A stretch of 64,000 nucleotides of DNA from Xylophilus sp. GW821-FHT01B05. Its GTDB lineage: Bacteria; Pseudomonadota; Gammaproteobacteria; Burkholderiales; Burkholderiaceae_C. The position numbers were made by a program, and so were the translations under genes. The stretch spans positions 4,154,001-4,218,000 of the forward strand of contig CP152408.1 of NCBI GenBank assembly GCA_038961845.1, written 5' to 3'. Under the pieces are notes generated by a model. That model was not told the origin of the DNA. It made no database searches and saw only the letters and a list, made by a program, of their open reading frames with translations. Positions 54,622 to 63,760 of the stretch are shown here, piece after piece; within the stretch, counting starts at the first letter, position 1, and each line of letters opens with the position of its first letter.

Positions 54622-55392
54622 ATGACATCGACCGTGCCCCCGGTGGCCGAGCTTGCCGCTCCGCCCGCCTGGCGCACGGTCGATGTCGTATCAGACCTGC
54701 ATTTGCACGAGGGCGACGCCGCCACCTTCGATGCCTTTGCGCGCTACCTGGCGCAGACGCCGGCCGATGCCGTGTTTTTGCTGGGCGATGTGTTCGAGGT
54801 GTGGATTGGCGATGACGCCGCCGTGCCTGGCAGCTTCGAAGCGCGCTGCGCCTACTTGCTGCGCGCAGCCTCCAGCCGCTGCGCGCTGTTCTTCCAGCAC
54901 GGCAACCGCGATTTTCTGGTGGGCGCAGGCTTTCTGGCGCAGGCCGGCATGCAATTGCTGGCCGACCCCACAGTGCTGGCGCTGCACGGCCGGCGCTGGC
55001 TGCTGTCGCATGGCGATGCGCTGTGCCTGGCGGATGTGGACTACCTGCGCTTTCGCGCCGAGGTGCGTACCGCTGCCTGGCAGCAGGCCTTTCTGGCGCG
55101 GCCGCTGGCCGAGCGCCGCGCCATCGCGCGCGGCCTGCGCAGCGAGAGCGAGGCGCGCAAGCAGAGCGGCGCCGAATACGCCGATGCAGATACTGATGCC
55201 GCGCGCGCCTGGCTGCAAGCCGCTGGCGCCAGCACCCTGATCCACGGCCACACCCACCGCCCGGCCGACCACGATCTGGGCCAGGGCCTGGCCCGTGTGG
55301 TGCTGTCTGACTGGGACCTGCAGGCCGTGCCGCCGCGCGCCGAGGCGCTGCGCCTGTCGGCCAACGGCGCGCTGCGCATACCGCTGGCGTGA
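54622..55392 (+). CDS. lpxH: UDP-2,3-diacylglucosamine diphosphatase
   Basis: This is a 256-residue calcineurin-like phosphoesterase that cleaves UDP-2,3-diacylglucosamine to lipid X in lipid A synthesis. Metal-ligand motifs in order are SDLHLHEGD, LLGDVFEVWIGDD, HGNRDFLVG, LSHGDALC and HGHTHRP. The N-terminus carries about 17 extra residues relative to E. coli LpxH. Its stop overlaps the GTG start of mtfA. Confidence 0.93.
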   Translation: MTSTVPPVAELAAPPAWRTVDVVSDLHLHEGDAATFDAFARYLAQTPADAVFLLGDVFEVWIGDDAAVPGSFEARCAYLLRAASSRCALFFQHGNRDFLVGAGFLAQAGMQLLADPTVLALHGRRWLLSHGDALCLADVDYLRFRAEVRTAAWQQAFLARPLAERRAIARGLRSESEARKQSGAEYADADTDAARAWLQAAGASTLIHGHTHRPADHDLGQGLARVVLSDWDLQAVPPRAEALRLSANGALRIPLA

Positions 55393-56234
55393 TCGCCGCC
55401 ATGTGGCACCGGCTACGCGCCCTGCTGCCCTCGCGCCGAGCGGCGCTGGCCAGCGGGCGCACCATTCCCGATGCGCTGTGGGACGACACGCTGGCGCAAC
55501 TGCCCTTTCTGCAAGCGCTCACGCCCACGGAGCTGCAGCAGTTGCGCCGCCTGGCTGCAGCCTTCTTGGACCAGAAGGAATTCCACGGCGCGCATGGCCT
55601 GGCGATCACCGACGCCATGGCCCTCTCCATCGCCGTGCAGGCCTGTCTGCCATTGCTGCACTTTGGCCCGGCAGCGCAGGCGCTGGGCTGGTACGACGAC
55701 TTCGTGATGGTGGTGGTGCATGCGGCCGAGGTGGTGGCGCCGCGCGAGGTGACCGACGACATCGGCGTGGTGCACCACTACGACGAGCCGCTGGTGGGCG
55801 AGGCCATGGAGCGCGGCCCGGTCACGCTGAGCTGGCAGGACGTGGCGGCGGCCGGCGAGCGCGTGGACGAGGGCACGAATGTGGTCGTGCATGAGTTCAT
55901 CCACAAGATGGACATGCGCGACGGCGCGGCCGATGGCTGCCCGCCGCTGCCGCGCGGCTTTCTGGGCACACACAGCAGCCGCGCCGCGCGCGCCGCCTGG
56001 CACGCCCTGCTGGAGCCGGCCTACCAGGCGCACCGCGAGCAGGTCATCATCGCCGAGCGCTTTGGCGGCGCCACGCCCTGGCTGGACGCCTATGGCGCAG
56101 AGGCGCTGGAGGAATTCTTCCCCGTGGCTTGCGAGGCCTACTTCGTCAACCGCGCGCGCTTTGCGCAGGAATTCCCAACCCTGCCAGCACTGTTCGATGC
56201 CTTTTTCCGGCCCGGTACAGAACTACAAAAATAA
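55389..56234 (+). CDS. mtfA: Zinc-dependent peptidase MtfA family
   Basis: This is a 281-residue protein of the MtfA (YeeI/DgsA-antirepressor) family of gluzincin-like peptidases. The zinc motif HEFIH is at about 168-172 with the downstream glutamates in EALEEFFPVACEAYF. E. coli MtfA binds the repressor Mlc. The GTG at 55389 overlaps the lpxH stop; an ATG at 55401 (MWHRLRALLP) would give 277 residues and cannot be excluded. The last codons and stop come from a dispersed repeat. Confidence 0.88.
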   Translation: MIAAMWHRLRALLPSRRAALASGRTIPDALWDDTLAQLPFLQALTPTELQQLRRLAAAFLDQKEFHGAHGLAITDAMALSIAVQACLPLLHFGPAAQALGWYDDFVMVVVHAAEVVAPREVTDDIGVVHHYDEPLVGEAMERGPVTLSWQDVAAAGERVDEGTNVVVHEFIHKMDMRDGAADGCPPLPRGFLGTHSSRAARAAWHALLEPAYQAHREQVIIAERFGGATPWLDAYGAEALEEFFPVACEAYFVNRARFAQEFPTLPALFDAFFRPGTELQK

Positions 56235-56285
56235 TAGCTAACAGCCCTAGTCCAGCAAGGGTTTCAGGCACTTTTTGCTTAAAAA
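56222..56285. repeat. Dispersed hairpin repeat, copy 3 (degenerate)
   Basis: ACTACAAAAATAATAGCTAACAGCCCT and the following GGGTTTCAGGCA share the order and core words of 57950-58019 with a weaker stem; only the key words are cited. It lies between convergent mtfA and the dioxygenase gene and supplies the mtfA stop. Confidence 0.5.
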
Positions 56286-57095
56286 TCAGGCGGTTTCGAA
56301 CGCCATCGAATCCATGGCCAGATTGCCGTACATCACCTCGCGGCTCAGGTACTGCGGCAGTGCGCCGTCGTCGGCCGCGCCCAGTGCAAAGAACAGCGGC
56401 AGGAAGTGGTCCTCGTCCGGGTGCGCGCGCTGCGCGTTCGGTGCCTGGCGGCGGTAGTCCAGCAGCGCGGCCATGTCGCCACGCGCCAGCGCATCCTCGA
56501 TCCAGCGGCTGAAGGCCTCGACATAGGGCTTGGCCGGCGCATCCAGCTCCGGTCGGCCGCCGAAGAACTCCGACAGGTTGTGCGTCATGCTGCCCGAGCC
56601 CACCACCAGCACGCCCTGCCCGCGCAGGCTGCGCAGCGCGCGGCCCATGGCAAACACCTCGGCCGGGCCGTAGCCCGCCGGCAGCGCGACCTGCACCACC
56701 GGCACGTTGGCGCGCGGCAGCAGGTGCAGCAGCGGCACCCAGGCGCCGTGGTCGCGCGGGCGCTGCGGGTCGGCGGTGGCCGGGATGCCGGCTTGCTGCA
56801 GCAGCGCGATCACCTCTTGCGCCAGCGCCGGGTCGCCCGGCGCCGGGTACTGCAGTTGGTAGAGCGGCGGTGGGAAGCCGCCAAAGTCATGCCAGGTGGG
56901 CGGTGCCGGGTGCGTGCCCACGGCCGGGCCGCGCGCCATCCAGTGCGGCGACATCAGCACCACGCCCTTCAAGGGCGTGTCGGCCGACAAAGCCGCACCC
57001 CAGTGCGCCAGCGCCGGGCCCGTGCTGCCGGGCTCCAGCGCGAACATCGGCGAGCCGTGCGAGACGAACAGGGAAGGAAGCAGTGGGGCGGCCAT
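56286..57095 (-). CDS. DODA-type extradiol dioxygenase (YgiD-like)
   Basis: This is a 269-residue non-haem iron or zinc enzyme of the class III extradiol (LigB-like) dioxygenase family, related to 4,5-DOPA dioxygenase. Metal-ligand and active-site histidines are in LFVSHGSPMF, LMSPHWMARG, SGSMTHNLSEF and PDEDHFLPLF. The ATG at 57095 (MAAPLLPSLFVSHG) is preferred over long upstream frames. No aromatic pathway genes adjoin it. The physiological substrate of this family in bacteria is mostly unclear. Confidence 0.88.
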   Translation of the reverse strand: MAAPLLPSLFVSHGSPMFALEPGSTGPALAHWGAALSADTPLKGVVLMSPHWMARGPAVGTHPAPPTWHDFGGFPPPLYQLQYPAPGDPALAQEVIALLQQAGIPATADPQRPRDHGAWVPLLHLLPRANVPVVQVALPAGYGPAEVFAMGRALRSLRGQGVLVVGSGSMTHNLSEFFGGRPELDAPAKPYVEAFSRWIEDALARGDMAALLDYRRQAPNAQRAHPDEDHFLPLFFALGAADDGALPQYLSREVMYGNLAMDSMAFETA

Positions 57096-57283
57096 GGTCA
57101 GACTCCGGGCAAAGATGCAATTCCGGAATCGTAGGAGGCTTTGCGCCCGCAATAAACCCACGGCATCGCGACAGATTGTTGTGCCACGCACAACGATGCA
57201 CAGCCCGACACAAGGCGAAACAGCTTTTGGCCACGCCAGGAGCACGATGGAAGGTTGCCGAATTCCCTTGCCGGAGACCTCCC

Positions 57284-57907
57284 ATGCTCGAGAACCTGCC
57301 CGACGCCCTGGGCCATGTATTGCGGCATCACCGCGCCGGCCTGGATGCGCTGGCCTTTCACCACACCGGCCTGCGCAGCGGTCTGGCCGCGCTGGACGTG
57401 CGCAGCCTGGCCTTTGCCGACCACGCGCCCATCCCCGCGCTCTATACCGCCGATGGCGAAGGCCTGTCGCCACCGCTGCAGTGGACGGGCGTGCCCAGCA
57501 ATGCCGCCTCGCTGCTGCTGATCGTGGAAGACGCCGACGCACCCACGCCCAAGCCCCTGGTGCAAGCCATCGTGGTCGGCCTGCCGCCGCAGGATGGCGC
57601 GCTGGCCGAAGGCGCGTTCACCCACCCCGCAGCAGAAGACAAGGAACTGCGTCTGGGCCGCAACTCCTACCTGTTCGCGCGCTGGCTGCCGCCCGACCCG
57701 CCGCCAGGCCACGGCGCGCACCGCTATGCCTTTCAGCTATTTGCGCTGGATGCCGGCGCAGACTTTGGCGACACCCCCGGCCGTGAGGCGGTGCTGGAAG
57801 CGGTGCAGGCGCACGGCCTGGCCAGCGGCATGCTGATTGGCACCTATACGCGGCCGGATGGCTCGATCCGGGTGAAGGACGCGCGGCCGGTGGCGGCCGC
57901 TAGCTGA
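57284..57907 (+). CDS. YbhB/YbcL family Raf-kinase-inhibitor-like (PEBP) protein
   Basis: This is a 207-residue protein of the phosphatidylethanolamine-binding family: LQWTGVPSNAASLLLIVEDADAPTPKP read by key positions (the DPDAP-like ligand motif is DADAP), and HRYAFQLFALDA. The ATG at 57284 has GGAG nine bases upstream. Residues 1-45 are an N-terminal extension relative to short YbhB proteins. No operon partners are evident. Molecular function in bacteria is not established. Confidence 0.85.
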   Translation: MLENLPDALGHVLRHHRAGLDALAFHHTGLRSGLAALDVRSLAFADHAPIPALYTADGEGLSPPLQWTGVPSNAASLLLIVEDADAPTPKPLVQAIVVGLPPQDGALAEGAFTHPAAEDKELRLGRNSYLFARWLPPDPPPGHGAHRYAFQLFALDAGADFGDTPGREAVLEAVQAHGLASGMLIGTYTRPDGSIRVKDARPVAAAS

Positions 57908-57949
57908 GCCACGCCAGTCCCACCGGGGATCACTGCTGGTGCGCCTTGA

Positions 57950-58019
57950 AACTATCAAATAGATAGCTAATAGCCCAGGCTGCACCTGGGCTAAAGGCAT
58001 ATTTAGCCAATATTTCTTA
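57950..58019. repeat. Dispersed hairpin repeat, copy 4 (best copy)
   Basis: ACTATCAAATAGATAGCT is followed by the hairpin AGCCCAGG (57972-57979), loop CTGCA and CCTGGGCT (57985-57992), then AAAGGCATATTT. It lies between the convergent PEBP and DsbA-family genes and supplies the DsbA stop codon. Related copies are at 28276-28350, 47141-47201, 56222-56285 and 62551-62604, and the core hairpin at 10684-10706. Confidence 0.8.
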
Positions 58020-58676
58020 GGCCCGTACGGCATCCGCCGCGATCTCGCGCAGCGCCCGCTCGAACACCTCCGCCGGCTGCCCGCCAGAGATCAGGTGCCG
58101 CTCGTTGATGATGATGGCCGGCACGGCGCGGATGCCGTGCTGCTGAAAGAACCGCTCGCGCTCGCGCACCTCGGCGGCGTATTCGTCGCTGGCCAAAATG
58201 GCGTGGGCACGCGCCACATCCAGCCCGACCTCGCCTGCGATGCGCGCCAGCACGGCGTGGTCGGACGGGTTCTCGCCGTCGGTGAAATAGGCCTTGAACA
58301 GCGCCTTCTTCAGGGCCGGCTGCAGGCCGCCCTCTTCTTCGGCCCAGTGCAGCAGGCGGTGCGCGTCGAAGGTGTTGTAGATGCGGCGCCGATCGTCCAT
58401 GTTGAAGGTGAAGCCCACGGCTGCGCCGCGCTGGCGAATGGCCTCGCGGTTCTGCGCCATCTGCTCGGGCGTGGAGCCGTACTTCTCTTGCAGGTGCTCG
58501 GCGATGTCCTGGCCGCCGGCGGCCATTTGCGGGTTCAGCTCGAAGGGCTGGAAGTGCAGCTCGGCCTGCACATCACCGCTGACACGCGCCAGCGCCTGCT
58601 CCAGCGCGCCCAGGCCCACCGCGCACCAGGGGCAGGACACATCGGACACAAAATCGATCTTCAAGGTAGCGGTCAT
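58017..58676 (-). CDS. DsbA-family oxidoreductase (FrnE-like)
   Basis: This is a 219-residue thioredoxin-fold protein with active-site C15-P-W-C18 (SDVSCPWCAVG) and a long helical insertion (about 60-165), the layout of FrnE/2-hydroxychromene-isomerase-like DsbA proteins. There is no signal peptide, so it is cytoplasmic. The cis-proline region is AVPAIIINERHLISGGQP. It is divergent from the LysR regulator at 58767 (90 bp), which may control it. Confidence 0.88.
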   Translation of the reverse strand: MTATLKIDFVSDVSCPWCAVGLGALEQALARVSGDVQAELHFQPFELNPQMAAGGQDIAEHLQEKYGSTPEQMAQNREAIRQRGAAVGFTFNMDDRRRIYNTFDAHRLLHWAEEEGGLQPALKKALFKAYFTDGENPSDHAVLARIAGEVGLDVARAHAILASDEYAAEVRERERFFQQHGIRAVPAIIINERHLISGGQPAEVFERALREIAADAVRA

Positions 58677-58766
58677 GGGGCGGTCTCTCCTGGTGCGAAC
58701 GGGTCGGGTGAACGAATATGGGGTGCTCCACTCCATCCTATCCACCCACCATTTCCCCTGCCTGCC

Positions 58767-59663
58767 ATGGACCCATTGCGCCAGATAGAAGCCTTCACCA
58801 CCGTCGTCGCCATGGGCAGCTTCGTCAAGGCCGCCGACCGCCTGGGCAGCTCCAAGGCCGTGGTGTCGCGCCTGGTGCAGGACCTGGAGGCGCGGCTGGG
58901 CACGCGGCTGCTGCACCGCACCACGCGCCGGCTGTCGCTGACCGATGCCGGCACCGACTACTTCGAGCGCTGCCGCCGCATCCTCGATGAGCTGGCCGAG
59001 GCCGACGCCGCCGCCAGCGCAGCCACCGTGCAGCCGCGCGGCCGGCTGCGCATCAACGTGCCGGTGAGCTTTGGCAACCTGTGCCTGGCGCCGCTGTGGG
59101 GCCGGTTCCTGGAGCGCCACCCCGACGTGGCGCTGGACGTGCAGCTAAGCGACCGCGTGGTGGACCTGCTGGAAGACGGCTACGACCTGGCGGTGCGCAT
59201 TGCGCGCCTGCCCAACTCCACCCTGGTCTCGCGCCGGTTGGCCAGCGCGCGCATCGTGCTGTGCGCCGCGCCGCAGTACCTGGCGCGCGCACCCGCCATC
59301 CGCAGCGTGGCCGACCTGGCCGAGCACCCGGTGATCGCCTACTCGTACAGCGCCAACGGCGACGCCTTTCGCTTCGAAGGGCCCGACGGCACACACGAGG
59401 TGACGATCCGCCCGCGCATGCACAGCAACTCGGGCGACACCTGCCGCGCCGTGGCGCTGACCGGCCAGGGGCTGACGCTGCAGCCCAACTTCATCATTGG
59501 CGAAGACCTGCGCGCCGGCCGATTGGTCGAGGTACTGCCCGCCTACCGCCTACCCGAGCTGGGCATACACGCGGTCTACCCGAGCCGGCAGCACCTGTCG
59601 CTGAAGGTGCGGCGCATGGTCGAATTTCTTAGCGAATCCCTTGCGGCGCCGGACTGGGAGTAG
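58767..59663 (+). CDS. LysR-family transcriptional regulator
   Basis: This is a 298-residue LysR-type regulator with a winged helix at residues 1-60 (MDPLRQIEAFTTVVAMGSFVKAADRLGSS, key positions) and a substrate domain with LRINVPVSFGNLCLAPL and YDLAVRIARLPNSTL. It belongs to the subgroup that often represses a divergent redox gene. It is divergent from the DsbA-like gene. Its stop is immediately followed, with no spacer, by the stop of the convergent aroQ. Confidence 0.88.
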   Translation: MDPLRQIEAFTTVVAMGSFVKAADRLGSSKAVVSRLVQDLEARLGTRLLHRTTRRLSLTDAGTDYFERCRRILDELAEADAAASAATVQPRGRLRINVPVSFGNLCLAPLWGRFLERHPDVALDVQLSDRVVDLLEDGYDLAVRIARLPNSTLVSRRLASARIVLCAAPQYLARAPAIRSVADLAEHPVIAYSYSANGDAFRFEGPDGTHEVTIRPRMHSNSGDTCRAVALTGQGLTLQPNFIIGEDLRAGRLVEVLPAYRLPELGIHAVYPSRQHLSLKVRRMVEFLSESLAAPDWE

Positions 59664-60125
59664 TCAGCGCGGGCGCGCTGCGTCGATCTGCGCTAGGCCC
59701 GCAATCGCCAGACCGTAGCCCGCCACACCAAACCCCGCCATCACCGCCTTGGCCGCGGGCGAGATGTAGGAGTGGTGGCGGAAGGCTTCGCGCGCATGCA
59801 CGTTGGAGATGTGCAGCTCGATCAGCGTCACGCCCGCGCCCTTGATGGCGTCGTGCAGCGCCACGCTGGTGTGCGTGTAGGCGCCGGCATTGAGCACCAC
59901 GCCGGCCATGGTGCCGGCGGCCTCGGCACGGCCGGCGGCGTGCAGCCAGTCGAGCAGTTCGCCTTCGTGGTTGCTTTGCCGAAAGTCCAGCGTCAGGCCG
60001 TGCGCGGCGCAGGCTTGCAGGCACAGCTGTTCGACATCGGCCAGCGTGGCCGAGCCATAGACGGCCGGCTCGCGCGTGCCCAGCAGGTTGAGGTTGGGGC
60101 CGTTCAGGACGAGTGCGGTTTTCAT
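59664..60125 (-). CDS. aroQ: Type II 3-dehydroquinate dehydratase
   Basis: This is a 153-residue dodecameric-type dehydroquinase. It has [17 protein letters not shown] with catalytic R18 and Y23, [11 protein letters not shown], and the substrate-binding [17 protein letters not shown], read by key positions. It interconverts 3-dehydroquinate and 3-dehydroshikimate. It overlaps pcaD by four bases as the last gene of a pca cluster, so here it may serve quinate/shikimate catabolism rather than, or as well as, chorismate synthesis. Confidence 0.93.
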   Translation of the reverse strand: MKTALVLNGPNLNLLGTREPAVYGSATLADVEQLCLQACAAHGLTLDFRQSNHEGELLDWLHAAGRAEAAGTMAGVVLNAGAYTHTSVALHDAIKGAGVTLIELHISNVHAREAFRHHSYISPAAKAVMAGFGVAGYGLAIAGLAQIDAARPR

Positions 60126-60886
60126 GCGTGGGCTTCCACAAATAGGGTGGTGATGCGGGCGAAGTCGGCCGGGCGCTCGGCCGGGCTGATGTGGGCCGCG
60201 TCTATGGACTGCAATTGCGCGCCGGGAATGGCGCTGGCGATCTCCTCAGACATGGCCGGCGGCGTGGCCAGGTCCTGGCTGCCGGCCAGCACCAGCGTGG
60301 GCACGCTGATGCGGCGGTTGCTGTCGCGGAAATCGATCGCCGCCACCGCATTGCAACTGGCGATGTAGCCGGCCGCATCGGTGGCGACCAGCGTGGCGCG
60401 CAGGGCCGCGGCCTGGGCTGCGCCTTCGGGCGTGGCGCGGAAGGCCGGTGTGAGCCAGCGCTCGACCGCGCCATCGGCAATGTCCACCACGCCGCTGGCC
60501 TTTACCCGCGCCTCGCGCGCCTGCCAGGGCGCCTTGTCGGCGTAATAGGCGGACGAATTGGCAATCACGATGCCCCTCAGCAATTGCGGATGCCGCACCG
60601 CCAGCGCCTGCGCGGTCATGCCGCCCATGGAGACGCCGGCAAAGAACACCGGGCCAGCGGCCTCGGCGCGGATCAGCGCGGCCGCGTCGTCAGCCAAATC
60701 CTCGATGGAGAAAGCGCCAGGCACCAGCGGCGAGCGGCCGTGGTTGCGGTGGTCGTAGCGCAGCACGGTAAAGCGGGCAGCAAGCGCGGCGGCCACGCCG
60801 TCCCACATGTGCAGGTCACAGCCGAGCGCGTGGCTCAGCACCAGGACCGGGCCTGTGCCTTGTTTCTCAAAATGCAGAGCGGGCAT
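60122..60886 (-). CDS. pcaD: 3-oxoadipate enol-lactonase-like alpha/beta hydrolase
   Basis: This is a 254-residue alpha/beta hydrolase. The nucleophile elbow is GVSMGG with its serine, the oxyanion region [12 protein letters not shown] precedes it, and the acid and histidine lie near [11 protein letters not shown] and the C-terminal [10 protein letters not shown]. The family and the position between aroQ and pcaC support enol-lactone hydrolysis in the beta-ketoadipate pathway. It overlaps aroQ by four bases. Confidence 0.87.
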   Translation of the reverse strand: MPALHFEKQGTGPVLVLSHALGCDLHMWDGVAAALAARFTVLRYDHRNHGRSPLVPGAFSIEDLADDAAALIRAEAAGPVFFAGVSMGGMTAQALAVRHPQLLRGIVIANSSAYYADKAPWQAREARVKASGVVDIADGAVERWLTPAFRATPEGAAQAAALRATLVATDAAGYIASCNAVAAIDFRDSNRRISVPTLVLAGSQDLATPPAMSEEIASAIPGAQLQSIDAAHISPAERPADFARITTLFVEAHA

Positions 60887-60910
60887 TCTTGTATTTCCTT
60901 GGAACGGGTG

Positions 60911-61330
60911 TCAGGCGGCCGGCTTAGCGGGAGGCAAAAAGCCCTTCTCGCGCAGGATGCCCGTGAAGATGCCAAACGCATGGTTGGCCACCGGCACGCC
61001 GCAGTAGATGGCGGATTGCAGGATCACTTCCTTGATCTCGTCCGGCGTCAGGCGTGAATCCGGCGCGCCATCGAGCGCGGCGCGCACGTGCATCGCAAAC
61101 TCTTCATAGGCATGGGTGCCCAGCATCATCGACAGCACCATGAAGCGGCGCGTCTTGTCGCCCAGCGCAGGACGGCCCCAGATCTCGTTCCAGGCGTAGC
61201 GGCTGATCAGGTTCTGGAACTCGGCGTTGTAGTCGTGGATGTTGGCGCTGGCCTTGTCCACCCAGGCATCGCCCAGCACGCGGCGACGGTTCTTCATGCC
61301 GTCCTGGTAGTCGGTTTCGCGGTCGCTCAA
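60911..61330 (-). CDS. pcaC: 4-carboxymuconolactone decarboxylase
   Basis: This is a 139-residue protein of the AhpD-like carboxymuconolactone decarboxylase family: RRRVLGDAWVDKASANIHDYNAEFQ read by key positions, WGRPALGDKTRR, EFAMHVRAAL and YCGVPVANHAF. It converts 4-carboxymuconolactone to 3-oxoadipate enol-lactone. The length is typical for a stand-alone PcaC rather than the PcaCD/PcaL fusion. It overlaps pcaB by four bases. Confidence 0.93.
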   Translation of the reverse strand: MSDRETDYQDGMKNRRRVLGDAWVDKASANIHDYNAEFQNLISRYAWNEIWGRPALGDKTRRFMVLSMMLGTHAYEEFAMHVRAALDGAPDSRLTPDEIKEVILQSAIYCGVPVANHAFGIFTGILREKGFLPPAKPAA

Positions 61331-62535
61331 TTCATATCTCCTTGTTTCATCAGGGTACGCAGCCGCGCCACCTGGGCGCGGGCCAGGCCGGCGGAATGCT
61401 CGGCCAGCGCAGGATCAAACCATTCGTCCGCCGCCTCGCGCGGCAGCTCGCTGCGCAGCGTGTCGAGGTTGGCGCGCATGCGCCCGGCATGCACCTGCAG
61501 GCTGGGCAGCGTGGTGGCCAGGGCGCGCACGGCGCCGTGCGCGCACTGCAGCAGTTGCGGCCACTCCGCCAGCTCGGCCTGCCAGGCGCCCAGGGCGCGT
61601 TCGTGTTCTTGCGGCATGGCTGCCAGCAGTGCGGCCACGCGCTGCGGCGCGCGCCGTGCGGCGGCCAGCACCACCATGGACGCCACCGGGTTGCGCTTGT
61701 GCGGCATGGCCGACGAGCCACCACGCCCAGCCTCTTGCGGCTCGGCCGCCTCGCCCACTTCGAACTGGCCCATCAGCGCCAGGTCACCAGCGATCTTGCC
61801 CAGGTTGCCGACCAGCAGGCCGATATCGCAGCCCAGCGCCACCCAGACATCGCGCTGCGTGTGCCAGGGTGCATCGGGCGCCGCCAGGCCCAGTTCGGCG
61901 GCGACTAGCGCGACCACTTCCGGGCCCTTGCCGCGCATCTGCGCCTGGGTGCCCACGGCGCCGCCCAGTTGCACGGCGAGTGCCTCACGCGCGGTGGCCT
62001 GCAGGCGCTGCAGGCTGCGCGCGACGGGCGCGGCCCACTGCGCGCACTTCCAGCCAAAGCTGATGACCGAAGCCGGCTGGCCGAGCGTGCGTGCCAGCAT
62101 GGGCGTGGCGGCGTGGCGCTCGGCCAGGTCCAGCAGCGCCTCGACCACTTTGCGGCCATCAGCGGTGATCAGCTCCAGCACATCGCGGGTGACCAGCGCG
62201 GTGGCGGTGTCGATCACGTCCTGGCTGGTGCTGCCAAAGTGGGTGGAGGCGACTGCGTCCTTGTTGAACAGCAGCACCGTCTCTTTCAGCGCCTTGACCA
62301 GCGGGATGGCCAGGCTGCCGGCGCGCGCGCTCTCACGCACGATCTTGGAGACATCAAACAGGTCGACCTTGCAGGTGTCGGCAATGGACTTGGCCGCGGT
62401 CTCCGGGATCAGCCCGACCTGCGCCTGGGCACGCGCCAGCGCGGCCTCGAAGCGCAGCATGGCGTCGACAAAGCTGCGCTCGCCGAAGGCCTCCAGCGCT
62501 TCAGGGGTGGAAAGAAAGCCTTCGAAGATGGTCAT
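61327..62535 (-). CDS. pcaB: 3-carboxy-cis,cis-muconate cycloisomerase
   Basis: This is a 402-residue fumarase/aspartase-superfamily enzyme. The family signature GGSSAMPHKRNPV is present, with STSQDVIDTATALV and MLARTLGQPASVISFG upstream, read by key positions. It lactonises beta-carboxymuconate. The start at 62535 (MTIFEGFLSTPEAL) is family-consistent; an upstream frame enters a dispersed repeat. It is first of pcaB-pcaC-pcaD-aroQ. Ring-cleavage genes pcaGH are not in the window. Confidence 0.92.
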   Translation of the reverse strand: MTIFEGFLSTPEALEAFGERSFVDAMLRFEAALARAQAQVGLIPETAAKSIADTCKVDLFDVSKIVRESARAGSLAIPLVKALKETVLLFNKDAVASTHFGSTSQDVIDTATALVTRDVLELITADGRKVVEALLDLAERHAATPMLARTLGQPASVISFGWKCAQWAAPVARSLQRLQATAREALAVQLGGAVGTQAQMRGKGPEVVALVAAELGLAAPDAPWHTQRDVWVALGCDIGLLVGNLGKIAGDLALMGQFEVGEAAEPQEAGRGGSSAMPHKRNPVASMVVLAAARRAPQRVAALLAAMPQEHERALGAWQAELAEWPQLLQCAHGAVRALATTLPSLQVHAGRMRANLDTLRSELPREAADEWFDPALAEHSAGLARAQVARLRTLMKQGDMN

Positions 62536-62550
62536 TCGGTTTTGTGAGTG

Positions 62551-62604
62551 TTTTTGGCACTTAGTCCAGGTAGCTCCTGGACCTTTAGCTATGAATACAG
62601 TAGC
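62551..62604. repeat. Dispersed hairpin repeat, copy 5
   Basis: GGCACTTAG, then the stem GTCCAGG (62564-62570)/CCTGGAC (62576-62582), then TTTAGCTATGAATAC align with the reverse complement of 57950-58019, with compensatory changes in the stem. It lies between dctP and pcaB, which point the same way. Confidence 0.65.
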
Positions 62605-62706
62605 GACGTGGCGCCATGTCAAAAGCCCGGCCCCGCAGGCGCAGTGCATGCGGGGCCGGGCGGTCGAGGATACCGCGATGGTGCGGCGCTAGTACGGCAG
62701 CAAGGC

Positions 62707-63714
62707 CTACCGGCGCACCTTGGCAATCTCGGCCATCAGCTCCTTCACCGTGCCCTCGCCCACCGCGGCGGTCTGCTTGTCGATCACCGGCTTGACCTTG
62801 TCGCGCAGCCGCGCCATGTCGGCCGCAGAGAACTCAGTCACCTGCATGCCAGCCTGCTTGAGCTTGTCCAGCGCCTCGTCAGCCTGGGCGCGCGACACCT
62901 CGCGCTGGAAGCGCGTGGCCTCGGCCGCAGCTTCCTGTACCAGGCGCTTTTCATCCGCAGACAGGCTGTCCCAGAACTTCTTGCCAACGATCAGCGCCTG
63001 CGGGTTGTAGATGTGGCGCGTGAGGGTGAGGTACTTCTGCACCTCGCCAAACTTGGAGGCCAGGATGGTGGTGTTGGGGTTCTCCTGGCCATCAACCGCC
63101 TTCTGGTCCAGCGCGCTGTACAGCTCGGGGAAGGGCATGGGCGTGGCCGATGCACCCAGGGTGTTGAACAGGTCGATGTAGATCGGCGACTGGATCACGC
63201 GGATCTTCAGGCCGGCGATGTCCTCGGGCTTGTGCAAGGGCCGCTTGCTGTTGGTGACATTGCGAAAGCCCAGGTCCCAGTAGCCCAGGCCGATCAGGCC
63301 CTTGTCGGCCAGCTTGGAGAACAGGCCGCGGCCAAAGGGGCCGTCGGTCACGGCGTCGGCCTCTTGCGGGTTGGCGAACAGGAAGGGGAAGTCATAGACC
63401 GCGAACTCCTTCACCTGCGCGGTCAGGATGCCGGCGTTGAGCACCGTCATCTCCATGGTGCCGCCCTGCAGCGCCGATACCGTCTGCAGGTCGCCGCCCA
63501 GCACTCCGCCCGGGAACAGCTTGACCTGCAGCTTGCCGCCGGATTTTTGCGCCAGCAGGTCGGCGAACTTCTGCGCGCCCAGGGCCTGCGGGTGGCCGGT
63601 CTGGTTCTGGAACGCAAACTTGATGCTGCGCGGCTTGATGTCCTGGGCGGCTGCGCCCCCGGCAGCGGCCAGCGCCACGGCGGCCAGCACGGTCTTGAGG
63701 AAGAAACGCTTCAT
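62707..63714 (-). CDS. dctP: TRAP transporter solute-binding protein (DctP family)
   Basis: This is a 335-residue periplasmic receptor. The signal peptide MKRFFLKTVLAAVALAAAGG ends near AAA-QD. DctP features include IKFAFQNQTGHPQALGAQKFA read by key positions, GLKIRVIQSPIYIDLF with the carboxylate-binding arginine, and DGQENPNTTILASKF. It is 46 nt downstream of the large permease, so permease and receptor form the transporter operon. Next to pcaB it may deliver an aromatic or hydroaromatic acid. Confidence 0.92.
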   Translation of the reverse strand: MKRFFLKTVLAAVALAAAGGAAAQDIKPRSIKFAFQNQTGHPQALGAQKFADLLAQKSGGKLQVKLFPGGVLGGDLQTVSALQGGTMEMTVLNAGILTAQVKEFAVYDFPFLFANPQEADAVTDGPFGRGLFSKLADKGLIGLGYWDLGFRNVTNSKRPLHKPEDIAGLKIRVIQSPIYIDLFNTLGASATPMPFPELYSALDQKAVDGQENPNTTILASKFGEVQKYLTLTRHIYNPQALIVGKKFWDSLSADEKRLVQEAAAEATRFQREVSRAQADEALDKLKQAGMQVTEFSAADMARLRDKVKPVIDKQTAAVGEGTVKELMAEIAKVRR

Positions 63715-63760
63715 GAAAGTCTCCTTGGGTTTTGTATTGAGCGAGGGGCGGCCGTGAGCA